From the NCBI GenBank assembly GCA_017411885.1, contig JAFQPF010000222.1, forward strand, positions 1 through 17,195: 17,195 nt of DNA. The letters run 5' to 3'. This DNA comes from Clostridia bacterium (lineage in GTDB: Bacteria; Bacillota_A; Clostridia; Oscillospirales; CAG-272). Under the pieces are notes generated by a model. The model ran no database searches. It saw only the letters and a program-made list of their open reading frames with translations, and was not told where the DNA came from. Numbering within the stretch: the first letter of the stretch is position 1; every line of letters starts with the position of its first letter. Made by a program: the position numbers and the translations under genes. This document shows, one piece after another, positions 1 through 5,949 of this stretch.

Positions 1-112
1 GGGGGAAGGGGGACCGCGTTAGCGGTGGATGAGGTGTTTGAAACAAACGAAAAGACTCCTCATCCGTCAGCATTCGGCTGCCACCTTCTCCCACAGGAGA
101 AGGCTTTTTTGA
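1..112. repeat. Mosaic palindromic interspersed repeat, copy 1 (cut by window edge)
   Basis: This non-coding stretch is a chain of short hairpins: ACCGC/GCGGT (13-26), GTTTG/CAAAC (36-48), CAGC/GCTG (68-80) and CCTTCTCC/GGAGAAGG (84-103), the last followed by six Ts. Positions 4-29 match positions 1322-1347 in 25 of 26 bases and in the same orientation. Palindromic elements of this type are scattered between genes in gut Clostridia (general knowledge). The last hairpin plus its T-run could also terminate plus-strand transcription entering from the left. The element starts at or before base 1. Confidence 0.7.
84..110 (+). terminator. Hairpin with T-run inside the palindromic repeat
   Basis: An 8-bp stem, CCTTCTCC paired with GGAGAAGG around a CACA loop, is followed by C and six Ts. 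It has the form of an intrinsic terminator for plus-strand transcription coming from outside the window. Because it belongs to the interspersed repeat, its role as a terminator is uncertain. Confidence 0.45.
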
Positions 113-120
113 TATGCAGA

Positions 121-149
121 AAGCAAAGAAAAGCCCCGCGAGGCGGGGC
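121..149 (-). terminator. Intrinsic terminator of the XRE regulator gene
   Basis: Read on the minus strand, a 7-bp GC-only stem (GCCCCGC / GCGGGGC, positions 133-149) with a 3-base loop is followed by TTTTCTTTGC. It lies 19 bases past the stop codon of the XRE gene, in the right orientation to end its transcript. Confidence 0.85.
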
Positions 150-168
150 GAGGATTATGGAAAACCAT

Positions 169-1035
169 TTAATATTGTGTCAGTGCAAAAAACTCGCCAC
201 AACCAAATCCAGCTTCATTATGAATGAGTCTTTCAATCAATCGGAAAGTTACTGCCGCCTCGATTGCTTTGATTTTGTGAAGCAGATAGCGCGTACCATC
301 ATTTGTTTCTAATTCTATGATGTGCAGGGATATTAGTTTTTCTAAAGCTTCCAGTATATCATCACTGGAGATTCCGAGGTGACGAGAAAGTTCATTCGGT
401 CGAATTTCTATCGTAAAATATTCGGGATTCTTATGGTCAAACGGCGCAGTGCTCTGAAAATATTCATTACATATATGAGAAAGCACCTGTCTCACGTTTG
501 GATCCAATAACTTTTTAATGCCAGAGGCTACTTCAGGCGTATCAAATATTGAACCAATATCTGTTGGCTTAATACCGGAGTCAATCATCGTAAGAGTGTT
601 AGACACGAATGCAACACCTGCAGTGTCAGACAAGCAACACATCGTATAAAGCTGTCGTATTTGGTCGTACTTTTTTGTAGAGGGGTTCTGCTCTGCTTTC
701 AAAAATTCCCAAGTATTGCAATTTACCAAATTGGTTTGCTGACATAAGGAATCAATAATCACAGCTTGTGCATCCTTCGGGAAATTGTGAACAGCTTCCT
801 CGTTAAAAAACTTGGATTCCTGTGTTGATGTCTTAATGATGCGTTCTGCAAACAAATCATCCAAAGTAACATCAAGTGCATTTGCAATTCGAGAAAGGAG
901 CATAATGTCAGGCATTGAAGTTTCTGACTCCCATTTTGATACTGCTTGATTGGTCACTCCGATCTTCTGCCCTAACTCTTCTTGTGTATATCCTTTGCTC
1001 TTTCTGAAATAAGCAATGTTCTTTCCCATTGACAT
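169..1035 (-). CDS. XRE-family transcriptional regulator with a second C-terminal winged-helix-like segment
   Basis: This is a predicted cytoplasmic DNA-binding repressor of 288 aa. Residues about 5-60 form a classical lambda-Cro/XRE helix-turn-helix, with the recognisable stretches YTQEELGQKIGVTNQAVSKW and ALDVTLDDLF. The long remainder is not a known enzyme or peptidase domain. Residues about 212-252 (ELSRHLGISSDDILEALEKL) look like a second helix-turn-helix or winged-helix unit, so the protein may contact DNA or a ligand through two modules. I chose the start at 1035 (MSMGKN) because AGGAGG lies about 8 bases upstream; an upstream in-frame ATG at 1086 lies upstream of the predicted transcription start near 1059. 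The gene stands alone with its own promoter and terminator, between two copies of a palindromic repeat. Its target is unknown. The HTH call is firm, the second module tentative. Confidence 0.9.
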   Translation of the reverse strand: MSMGKNIAYFRKSKGYTQEELGQKIGVTNQAVSKWESETSMPDIMLLSRIANALDVTLDDLFAERIIKTSTQESKFFNEEAVHNFPKDAQAVIIDSLCQQTNLVNCNTWEFLKAEQNPSTKKYDQIRQLYTMCCLSDTAGVAFVSNTLTMIDSGIKPTDIGSIFDTPEVASGIKKLLDPNVRQVLSHICNEYFQSTAPFDHKNPEYFTIEIRPNELSRHLGISSDDILEALEKLISLHIIELETNDGTRYLLHKIKAIEAAVTFRLIERLIHNEAGFGCGEFFALTQY

Positions 1036-1065
1036 GTGATTTTCCTCCTTCTCTTTGATGTTTAT

Positions 1066-1094
1066 ATTATAGCATATTTGTGGCAAAAGGTAAA
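1066..1094 (-). promoter_or_regulatory. Sigma-A type promoter of the XRE gene, extended -10
   Basis: Read on the minus strand: -35 TTTACC (1089-1094), a 17-base spacer, and -10 TATAAT (1066-1071) preceded by TGC, which makes an extended -10. The transcript should start near 1059, giving a leader of about 24 bases that carries the AGGAGG ribosome site. Confidence 0.75.
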
Positions 1095-1189
1095 GCGACT
1101 CATCAGAGACTTTGCAAATATATTTTTAACTAAAATCACTGTTTGGTTGGAAAAAGAATATGCAGAAAGATAATATCTATTAGTTTTAT

Positions 1190-1445
1190 TTGAATGGATT
1201 TTCCGCTTTCCCGACGCTCGCGTCTGGGGCAAGCATAGCGCGTGGCAGTCCACGCACCATCGGGCAGAAGCCCGAACCTACTATCCGCAGAAGAACGGCG
1301 CACAAAAGCCTTCCTCCGGGAGGAAGGGGGACCGCGATAGCGGTGGAAGGAGCCAGCGTGACTTTCAGCTTGCGTGGATTATATTGTCGCGCGTTCTCCC
1401 TCAGTCGCCTACGGCGCCAGCTCCCTCCCGTAGGGAGCCTTTCTG
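1190..1445. repeat. Mosaic palindromic interspersed repeat, copy 2
   Basis: No gene is visible between 1088 and 1542. Most of that stretch is a chain of GC-rich hairpins: GCGTGG/CCACGC (1240-1255), CGGGC/GCCCG (1261-1274), CCTTCCTC/GAGGAAGG (1309-1327), ACCGC/GCGGT (1331-1344) and GCTCCCT/AGGGAGC (1420-1438). Positions 1322-1347 match 4-29 in the same orientation. The part at 1095-1189 is AT-rich with no feature I can name. The structure fits a non-coding mosaic repeat of the type found between genes of gut Clostridia. The boundaries are approximate. Confidence 0.7.
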
Positions 1446-1460
1446 AAGTTTCCGCTGACA

Positions 1461-1496
1461 GAAAAACACCACCAAAGAAAAATCCTTGGTGGTGTT
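1461..1496 (-). terminator. Intrinsic terminator downstream of the WYL-type regulator
   Basis: AACACCACCAA (1465-1475) pairs with TTGGTGGTGTT (1486-1496), an 11-bp stem with a 10-base loop. On the minus strand the stem is followed by TTTTC. It lies about 46 bases after the stop codon of the gene at 1543-2076 and probably ends that two-gene transcript. Confidence 0.7.
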
Positions 1497-1542
1497 CGTG
1501 TTTTCTCCGCTAAGAATGCAGAGCCGACGTAATGGCTTTTTT

Positions 1543-2076
1543 TCATTCCGGATTGTTTTCAATTATTCTTTTTGCAAGCGCAACCATTTTCTCCCTCAGC
1601 CAATCGGGTTTTATGACCTCAATATCGGCGTCGGAAACGAAAAGCACCCCGAGAAATGCGTCAACGTTATAAAACTCAAAATTATAAACGTCCCTTGAAT
1701 CCTTGCCGATGATAAAACGGCGAAGATTCATAACCGTAAGCTTATCCTTTATCTTAAGCGTTGCGCTGTAAGGCAGACGAAGCTGCATATCCTCACTCTG
1801 TTCCTTAAGATTGTCTTCTACATCAGAAACGATATCAACGTAATCGGTCTCATTCTTTTCGTTCTGCACGGGAAGCTCAAAATCCTCGGTATAATAATAT
1901 CCTTTTCTCTGCGGAGAATATTTTATCGGCGCTTTGAACTCGTTTTTAAGCATCTCTATATCTCTTTGCGCCTGACGCTGAGAGATCGAAAATTTTTCAA
2001 CGGTGTGGCTTGAATTCGGATAGCACCCCGACGCTATCTTCTTGTGAAGCCACTCAATTCTTGAATACGCGTTCAT
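1543..2076 (-). CDS. Short WYL-type transcriptional regulator (YafY-like HTH plus C-terminal extension, no canonical WYL core)
   Basis: A 177-aa predicted DNA-binding regulator. Residues about 1-65 form a DeoR/YafY-type helix-turn-helix (RIEWLHKKIASG, then SISQRQAQRDIEMLKNEF and a GYYYTE wing). Residues about 100-177 (LPYSATLKIKDKL, EFYNVDAFLGVL, IKPDWLREKM) resemble the C-terminal extension (WCX) that follows WYL domains. The middle WYL domain of full-length relatives (about 300 aa) is absent, and a short acidic linker takes its place. Short proteins of this layout are familiar from Clostridia, so this is probably a family form and not a broken gene. The start codon overlaps the stop of the membrane-protein gene (ATGA, 2073-2076) with GGAGAAAGAGAG upstream, so the two are translationally coupled. 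It may sense a ligand linked to that membrane protein, but this is inference. Confidence 0.85.
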   Translation of the reverse strand: MNAYSRIEWLHKKIASGCYPNSSHTVEKFSISQRQAQRDIEMLKNEFKAPIKYSPQRKGYYYTEDFELPVQNEKNETDYVDIVSDVEDNLKEQSEDMQLRLPYSATLKIKDKLTVMNLRRFIIGKDSRDVYNFEFYNVDAFLGVLFVSDADIEVIKPDWLREKMVALAKRIIENNPE

Positions 2077-3035
2077 TCGTCACTCTCTTTCTCCGAGTCA
2101 ATAGAAACATCGGGAGCTTCGGTCTCTTCGGCAAGTTCAGAAGGCTGCTCTTCAGAAATCAGTTCTTCTGAAGGCTGTTTCTCTAATGTCTGTTCCTCGA
2201 CCACCGCTTTTCCAAAGACGAAAGATATAAGACGTCCCAAAGAATATATTCCAATGGCAAATATGACTGCATCATAAATATAATACTTGTTCAACTCACC
2301 GATCGACGAACCAAAAAGAAACGAGGGGATAGAAGACAGAGCGCAGAAAAATGTTGCAGTACAAGCAGAAAAGAGATAAAATCCTTTCTTTATCTGCAAA
2401 ACAAAGCAGCGAAGCTCTGAAACAATAAAGACCATTATTGATATGAGTGCAAGATGCAACATTATCTTATCGGGAGAATTAAGCTGAACGTAAATATCAA
2501 AATAGGTAATGGCGAGAGCATATATACACCATATAATTACGCCAAACCCAAGCAATCCGCGTATATTTTTATTTGTATTGGGAGCAAAAACACCAATAGC
2601 AAAATAAACTATAGCCATAAGCGCAGTGATCTTTGAAAGCAGATCAAATGCGGCTGAAGATGCAACGAGCGACGTTGAAAAGACAGACATCAAAAAGTAT
2701 GCGGTGAAAGCCAATAATGCCGCAGCACTTCCAAGCTTTACAAATAATCCAGTTCCATTTCCGTCTGATGTGGGTGTATCACGCTTGACAACAAAAATCG
2801 AGCTTGCAAAAAGCAATATTGACAAAAGAGAAAATATCTCAAAAAAGGTGGTGACAAAGCCCTCGCTGTGATAGCCTATTTCAATGTCGTAAAAATAAAA
2901 CAGGCACACCGTTCTTAATGCCACAGCAAGAATGGTAGCAATAATTGCGGATATAGCGTATATTTTTACAATATTAAGCTTTTGAGAGCTCACTTTTGTA
3001 TCTTGATTATTCGGCTGATATTCGTTTTCTAACAT
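2073..3035 (-). CDS. Eight-helix integral membrane protein, function unknown
   Basis: A 320-aa protein with a hydrophilic N-terminus (about 20 residues) and eight hydrophobic segments near residues 25-48, 62-83, 100-120, 130-151, 160-182, 190-213, 218-240 and 252-274. A strongly acidic Glu/Ser-rich tail (about 278-320) is predicted to be cytoplasmic if the N-terminus is also inside. I do not recognise a transporter or enzyme motif. The start at 3035 is supported by GAAAGG about 10 bases upstream and a promoter just beyond. It is first in a two-gene unit with the WYL-type regulator, sharing an ATGA overlap, which suggests the two proteins are needed together. It could be a sensor or regulatory membrane partner, but nothing in the sequence proves this. 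Confidence 0.8.
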   Translation of the reverse strand: MLENEYQPNNQDTKVSSQKLNIVKIYAISAIIATILAVALRTVCLFYFYDIEIGYHSEGFVTTFFEIFSLLSILLFASSIFVVKRDTPTSDGNGTGLFVKLGSAAALLAFTAYFLMSVFSTSLVASSAAFDLLSKITALMAIVYFAIGVFAPNTNKNIRGLLGFGVIIWCIYALAITYFDIYVQLNSPDKIMLHLALISIMVFIVSELRCFVLQIKKGFYLFSACTATFFCALSSIPSFLFGSSIGELNKYYIYDAVIFAIGIYSLGRLISFVFGKAVVEEQTLEKQPSEELISEEQPSELAEETEAPDVSIDSEKESDE

Positions 3036-3069
3036 TGTAAAACAACCTTTCAGAATATTTCTTTTCTAT

Positions 3070-3101
3070 ATTATATACTTAAATTTTGAACACCTTGTAA
3101 A
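3070..3101 (-). promoter_or_regulatory. Promoter of the membrane protein / WYL regulator operon
   Basis: On the minus strand TTTACA (3096-3101) precedes a TATATA/TATAAT-type -10 at 3070-3077. The spacing is 18 bases if TATATA (3072-3077) is used. It lies just upstream of the start at 3035 and is back to back with the plus-strand promoter at 3127-3155. Confidence 0.6.
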
Positions 3102-3126
3102 CAAATTGAATTAATTTAAAATTTAC

Positions 3127-3155
3127 TTGACTTTATTTACAAAATATAATACTAT
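3127..3155 (+). promoter_or_regulatory. Promoter of the single-pass membrane protein gene
   Basis: TTGACT (3127-3132), a 17-base spacer and TACTAT (3150-3155). The leader of roughly 27 bases contains AAGGAAAA before the ATG at 3189. Confidence 0.6.
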
Positions 3156-3188
3156 GAAAAGGTAAAAAACTTAAGGAAAAATAAAAAT

Positions 3189-3689
3189 ATGAGTAATACG
3201 AAAAAAATAATAATTGCGGCATCAATATCGCTCTTTTTGATACTTGCCGTCCTTTTCATAAGCTTTGCGCTTCCCTTTTTAACCGCCTCGAAAATGCTGA
3301 AAATCAGAAAGGAAGCATTTGAACAGCTGTCGGGCGGCGCAACACTCCAAATAAATGACCCGTACAATGCCGACGGCAGTGTACTTCCGACCACAGTCGA
3401 CGTTTTTCTTGACGGCAAAGAAGCAGAATTGATTGCCGCCGAGCTATGCGAGGCAATACAAAATGCAAAATATTCGGATAAGCAGACCAATATACACGGC
3501 TTTTGGGATATCTCGATCTCGATACGTTCAGAAAGCGATATATCAACTATATACCTCTGTGAAGAGGAGATATACGTTACCGAAGGAGCTTCAAAATACA
3601 CCTTCGAAATTGAAGATAATGACACATATTCTGCTTTTTTCAAAAAGATAAGCAATATGATATATGAAAAAGCGAACAGCACTCACTGA
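3189..3689 (+). CDS. Small membrane-anchored extracytoplasmic protein, function unknown
   Basis: A 166-aa protein with one N-terminal hydrophobic segment (residues about 6-31) preceded by Lys-Lys. There is no lipobox Cys, so it is probably a signal anchor with the remaining 135 residues outside the membrane. The outer part alternates predicted strands and helices (VDVFLDGKEAELIAAEL, then WDISISIRSES, IYLCEEEIYV and a YTFEIED strand), compatible with a small alpha/beta domain. I cannot assign a family. The ATG at 3189 follows AAGGAAAA at a spacing of about 10 bases. It is the only plus-strand gene in the window, diverging from the membrane/WYL operon and converging on the lipoprotein gene at 3721. 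Its stop codon lies inside the terminator hairpin. Confidence 0.75.
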   Translation: MSNTKKIIIAASISLFLILAVLFISFALPFLTASKMLKIRKEAFEQLSGGATLQINDPYNADGSVLPTTVDVFLDGKEAELIAAELCEAIQNAKYSDKQTNIHGFWDISISIRSESDISTIYLCEEEIYVTEGASKYTFEIEDNDTYSAFFKKISNMIYEKANSTH

Positions 3690-3705
3690 CAGTGAGTGCT
3701 GTTTT
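3674..3705. terminator. Bidirectional terminator between convergent genes, overlapping a stop codon
   Basis: ACAGCACTCACT (3676-3687) pairs perfectly with AGTGAGTGCTGT (3691-3702) around a 3-base loop. On the plus strand it is followed by TTTT-AAG. On the minus strand TTTTT follows after CGC. The TGA stop of the plus-strand gene (3687-3689) lies at the tip of the stem. The minus-strand lipoprotein gene ends 18 bases to the right, so one hairpin can serve both transcripts. Confidence 0.8.
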
Positions 3706-3720
3706 AAGTTCAATATTTTT

Positions 3721-4638
3721 TTAAGGCTTATCTACCTTACTTCCGCCCCATTCGACAACTGTAAATCCTTGTCTTTCAAATCCATCAAAGGATTGAGGTG
3801 CGATCTCTACCTCGGTATCGGAGGGATAATACGCCATAAACACGCGTAAAAGACTGTCGGGTGTGGGGGTTATATCCAATATTGCCGCATCAGTATACGC
3901 GTCTGTCTGGAATGAAATAACGTTATAAGGGTTATCCTGCATAAGCGGCAGCCAATATACGATAAACTCGTTAGCTTCGCGGCGGTTCAAGCCTTGTGCA
4001 GCAAGCGCCCACTCAAGAAATTCAGCGGTGTCTTCACCTCTAACGCAAAATCCGCTCGAGAGATCCCATTTCGTATTCTGAATTCCCTCCCAATAAAGCG
4101 CGTAATATTCCTTACCGTCGGGAAAGATCAGCGTACCGTCGGGATATGCCGTGAATCTGTCCCAACCATCCGACGTGTATTCGGGATAGGTACAGGTCAG
4201 CTCACCATCAAGCGTCAGCTTTACGGAACATTCGGTGGCTTTTTCGGGGTAAAGATAAATTATAGGCTTATAGGCAAGCGCAAGCGCTTCGACATTATCG
4301 GCAATTATTCTTACGTGATCCGATTTATCCAAAGGACGATGTACTGTATAAAAGTCAACGTCTATCTCATCTCCAACGCACCAATCGTCCGCATCATCTG
4401 TAATTACGTAAACCTTCCGTCCCCACGTTTCAGCCATTTTCGAAGAGTCAAGCTTCAGCACCAACACATTGGGAGATATTTTTTCAATTATCTCTCCGTA
4501 AACGAAATCCTTCTCGTCAAGCGTAACCACTTCCATCTCGTCAGAGCTTAACTCCGGCAAGGTGTCGGGATATTTTTGGCATCCGAAAATACCCAAACCA
4601 AGCAACAATACAAGACACAAACAACAAATTTTTTTCAT
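3721..4638 (-). CDS. Lipoprotein with a conserved KPxIYLYPEK domain, function unknown
   Basis: A 305-aa predicted surface lipoprotein. The signal peptide (MKKICCLCLV...) ends in IFGC, with lipidated Cys20. Residues about 35-115 are beta-rich and could form an OB-like domain (VYGEIIEKISPNVLVLKL, WCVGDEIDVDFY). Residues about 123-303 form a domain I have seen in many uncharacterised gut Firmicutes lipoproteins. Its landmarks are KPIIYLYPEK (124-133), TCTYPEY (148-154), the PDGTL and LYWEG motifs, GLNRREANEFIVYWLPLMQD (216-235) and VVEWGG near the end. No catalytic site is evident, so I give no function. AAAGGAGC lies about 6 bases upstream of the ATG. It has its own promoter (4748-4776) and shares a terminator with the convergent gene. 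The family resemblance comes from memory and not from a search. Confidence 0.85.
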   Translation of the reverse strand: MKKICCLCLVLLLGLGIFGCQKYPDTLPELSSDEMEVVTLDEKDFVYGEIIEKISPNVLVLKLDSSKMAETWGRKVYVITDDADDWCVGDEIDVDFYTVHRPLDKSDHVRIIADNVEALALAYKPIIYLYPEKATECSVKLTLDGELTCTYPEYTSDGWDRFTAYPDGTLIFPDGKEYYALYWEGIQNTKWDLSSGFCVRGEDTAEFLEWALAAQGLNRREANEFIVYWLPLMQDNPYNVISFQTDAYTDAAILDITPTPDSLLRVFMAYYPSDTEVEIAPQSFDGFERQGFTVVEWGGSKVDKP

Positions 4639-4747
4639 AATAAAGCTCCTTTCTCACGAATGAATCTTTGTTTTCAGGATATTTACTTGTCTTTCTATAA
4701 TAGATATTTGTGTATGAATAGGAAAATTTTACATCTTTCTAAAAAAT

Positions 4748-4776
4748 ATTATAGCATATTATCAAATAAAAGTAAA
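4748..4776 (-). promoter_or_regulatory. Extended -10 promoter of the KPxIYLYPEK lipoprotein gene
   Basis: On the minus strand TTTACT (4771-4776), a 17-base spacer and TATAAT (4748-4753) preceded by TGC. The transcript should start near 4741, leaving a leader of about 100 bases with no obvious hairpin. Fifteen bases around this -10 (4746-4760) are identical to the XRE promoter (1064-1078). Confidence 0.7.
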
Positions 4777-4810
4777 TATAGTGTCAGAAATTTAACAATT
4801 TCCTGTTCGT

Positions 4811-4851
4811 AAAAATCGCTCCCGACGGACATAAGTCCATCGGGAGCGATT
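4811..4851 (-). terminator. Intrinsic terminator of the small lipoprotein operon
   Basis: AATCGCTCCCGA (4814-4825) pairs with TCGGGAGCGATT (4840-4851), and an inner GGAC/GTCC extends the stem past one mismatch to an ATAA loop. On the minus strand the stem runs into TTTTT. It sits 29 bases past the stop codon of the gene at 4880-5356. Confidence 0.85.
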
Positions 4852-4879
4852 GCTTTTATCATAATTTACCGAATCACTG

Positions 4880-5356
4880 TCAAGAAGCGGTGATATTGAG
4901 GGTGATCTCACCTTTTGAATAATAGGTGTCGGGCTCATAGCTCATCACGCGAAGCACTATATCCGTGCCCGCGGAGAGTGATTTTGAGAAGTTAATGGAC
5001 TTGACGTATTCACCGGGCTTTATCAACCCTGTCTGACCGAGTATCTCGCCTGTATTCTTGTCCTGTATGCGAAGCTTGAGCCACACGTCGTTTCCCGCGT
5101 CATTGGTAAACCATACGTCCGCATTACCGTTAACGAGCTTTATCTCTCCGCACACGCCTACCTTATACACGCCTCCTGCATCGATCAAGGAATAACCCTT
5201 CTCTCCCTCTGCCACATCGGGCGTACCTGTCACAGCTTTCTTATCAAATTCGGGAGGGACAAACTGTTGCTCTTCATCTTCATCTCTGCAGCCGACTAAA
5301 GAAACGGCAAGCACTATTAAAATAGCAAAAAACAGACAAAATACTCTTTTTTTCAT
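4880..5356 (-). CDS. Small beta-rich lipoprotein, function unknown
   Basis: A 158-aa predicted lipoprotein. The hydrophobic signal peptide (residues 1-22) ends in SLVGC with lipidated Cys23, followed by an acidic linker (RDEDEEQQ) and a FDKKAVTGTPDV segment. Residues about 62-158 look like one small beta-sandwich (VYKVGVCGEIKLVNG, ADVWFTNDAGNDVWLKLRIQ, ETYYSKG-like end). The core motif GQTGLIKPGEYV aligns with ESGLLTPGKRL in the next protein, so the two are paralogues. Similar lipoproteins are common in Ruminococcaceae-type genomes (recollection, not a search), and no function is known to me. AGGAG lies just upstream of the ATG, and the gap to the upstream gene is 53 bases with no terminator, so the two are probably co-transcribed. 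Confidence 0.8.
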   Translation of the reverse strand: MKKRVFCLFFAILIVLAVSLVGCRDEDEEQQFVPPEFDKKAVTGTPDVAEGEKGYSLIDAGGVYKVGVCGEIKLVNGNADVWFTNDAGNDVWLKLRIQDKNTGEILGQTGLIKPGEYVKSINFSKSLSAGTDIVLRVMSYEPDTYYSKGEITLNITAS

Positions 5357-5409
5357 AACCTTCTCCTCATATCTTACGTCATCGCGCCCAAATCTTAAAG
5401 GACTTCAGA

Positions 5410-5769
5410 TCAAGCGACTACGGTAACCGTAACCTTAAGCTCACTGTTTACGATCGAGCAAGCATTGGTCGTGGGATCATAAAATTTGACGATGAGTTTA
5501 GCATTATCGGCGTATACACCCTCGGATATCGAAGCGCCATCCTTCAAGGTAAGCTCGGAGAGTCGCTTGCCTGGGGTGAGCAAGCCGCTTTCGGCAATCA
5601 CGGTGTCATTCACCACGAGCTGTACAGTCACGTTGTGTGTAGAACGGCTGGGGTTAACAAAGTGAAGCGTTGCCTTTTTATCCGAAAGATCAACTGTAAT
5701 CTCTTCTTTATACACCATACCAACTGCACCGCCGCCGTCGGGTGCACCCAATTTGTCCTCGTCACTCAT
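5410..5769 (-). CDS. Small beta-rich protein, paralogue of the neighbouring lipoprotein but without a signal peptide
   Basis: A 119-aa protein. Residues about 18-119 match the beta-domain of the downstream lipoprotein: GMVYKEE against GGVYKVG, ATLHFVNPSRSTHNVTVQLV against ADVWFTNDAGNDVWLKLRI, and ESGLLTPGKRL against GQTGLIKPGEYV. The first 17 residues (MSDEDKLGAPDGGGAVG) are a Gly/Asp linker with no hydrophobic segment, so as read the product stays in the cytoplasm. An in-frame TAA lies eight codons upstream with no other start between. There is no Shine-Dalgarno before the ATG. Instead a consensus promoter puts the transcript start about 3-5 bases upstream, suggesting leaderless translation. 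A later ATG (residue 18) has only a weak GGCGG sequence before it. It may be a truncated relative that lost its signal sequence. Confidence 0.7.
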   Translation of the reverse strand: MSDEDKLGAPDGGGAVGMVYKEEITVDLSDKKATLHFVNPSRSTHNVTVQLVVNDTVIAESGLLTPGKRLSELTLKDGASISEGVYADNAKLIVKFYDPTTNACSIVNSELKVTVTVVA

Positions 5770-5779
5770 ATATACATAA

Positions 5780-5808
5780 ATTTTACCACTTTAAAAATTA
5801 ATTGTCAA
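5780..5808 (-). promoter_or_regulatory. Consensus promoter abutting the 119-aa gene
   Basis: On the minus strand TTGACA (5803-5808, a perfect -35), a 17-base spacer and TAAAAT (5780-5785) preceded by TGG. Transcription should begin near 5772-5774, only about 3-5 bases from the ATG at 5769. It probably drives both small genes down to the terminator at 4811-4851. Confidence 0.8.
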
Positions 5809-5824
5809 GAAAAAAACAATATCA

Positions 5825-5876
5825 TTTCGTCAATTTGTCACATTAAACAATTGTTTTTTTGTTGATACTGACGAAA
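5825..5876. promoter_or_regulatory. 52-bp interrupted dyad upstream of the small-gene promoter
   Basis: Outer arms TTTCGTCA (5825-5832) and TGACGAAA (5869-5876) and a perfect inner palindrome AAACAATTGTTT (5845-5856) share exactly the same centre, between 5850 and 5851. Seventeen of 26 half-site positions are symmetric. It starts 17 bases upstream of the -35 box, a place where an activator or repressor dimer pair could bind. The function is inferred from position and symmetry only. Confidence 0.4.
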
Positions 5877-5896
5877 GCAGGCGCATTTAACTTATT

Positions 5897-5934
5897 AAAA
5901 CACAGCCCCCGAAGCCTTATGGCTTCGGGGGGCT
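5897..5934 (-). terminator. Intrinsic terminator of the giant repeat protein gene
   Basis: AGCCCCCGAAGCC (5904-5916) pairs with GGCTTCGGGGGGCT (5921-5934) around a TTAT loop, with one bulged G. On the minus strand it is followed by GTGTTTTAAT. It lies 15 bases after the stop codon of the giant gene. Confidence 0.8.
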
Positions 5935-5949
5935 ACTTGAACTATTTAA

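Noticed and set aside
1062..1253. A 63-codon minus-strand open frame upstream of the XRE gene
   Set aside because: It crosses the XRE promoter and the start of the palindromic repeat, has no ribosome site and gives no recognisable protein.
1190..1513. Plus-strand open frames through 1190-1513
   Set aside because: They run through the GC-rich palindromic repeat. The translated sequence (rich in Arg, Pro, Gly and Ser) is typical of non-coding hairpin DNA.
1522..1544. Possible plus-strand terminator AGCC...GGCT followed by seven Ts
   Set aside because: The stem is only 4 bp with an 8-base loop, and no plus-strand gene lies to its left.
3152..3682. A 176-codon minus-strand open frame opposite the 166-aa membrane protein gene
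   Set aside because: The plus-strand gene has a promoter, ribosome site, signal anchor and terminator. The opposite frame has none of these.
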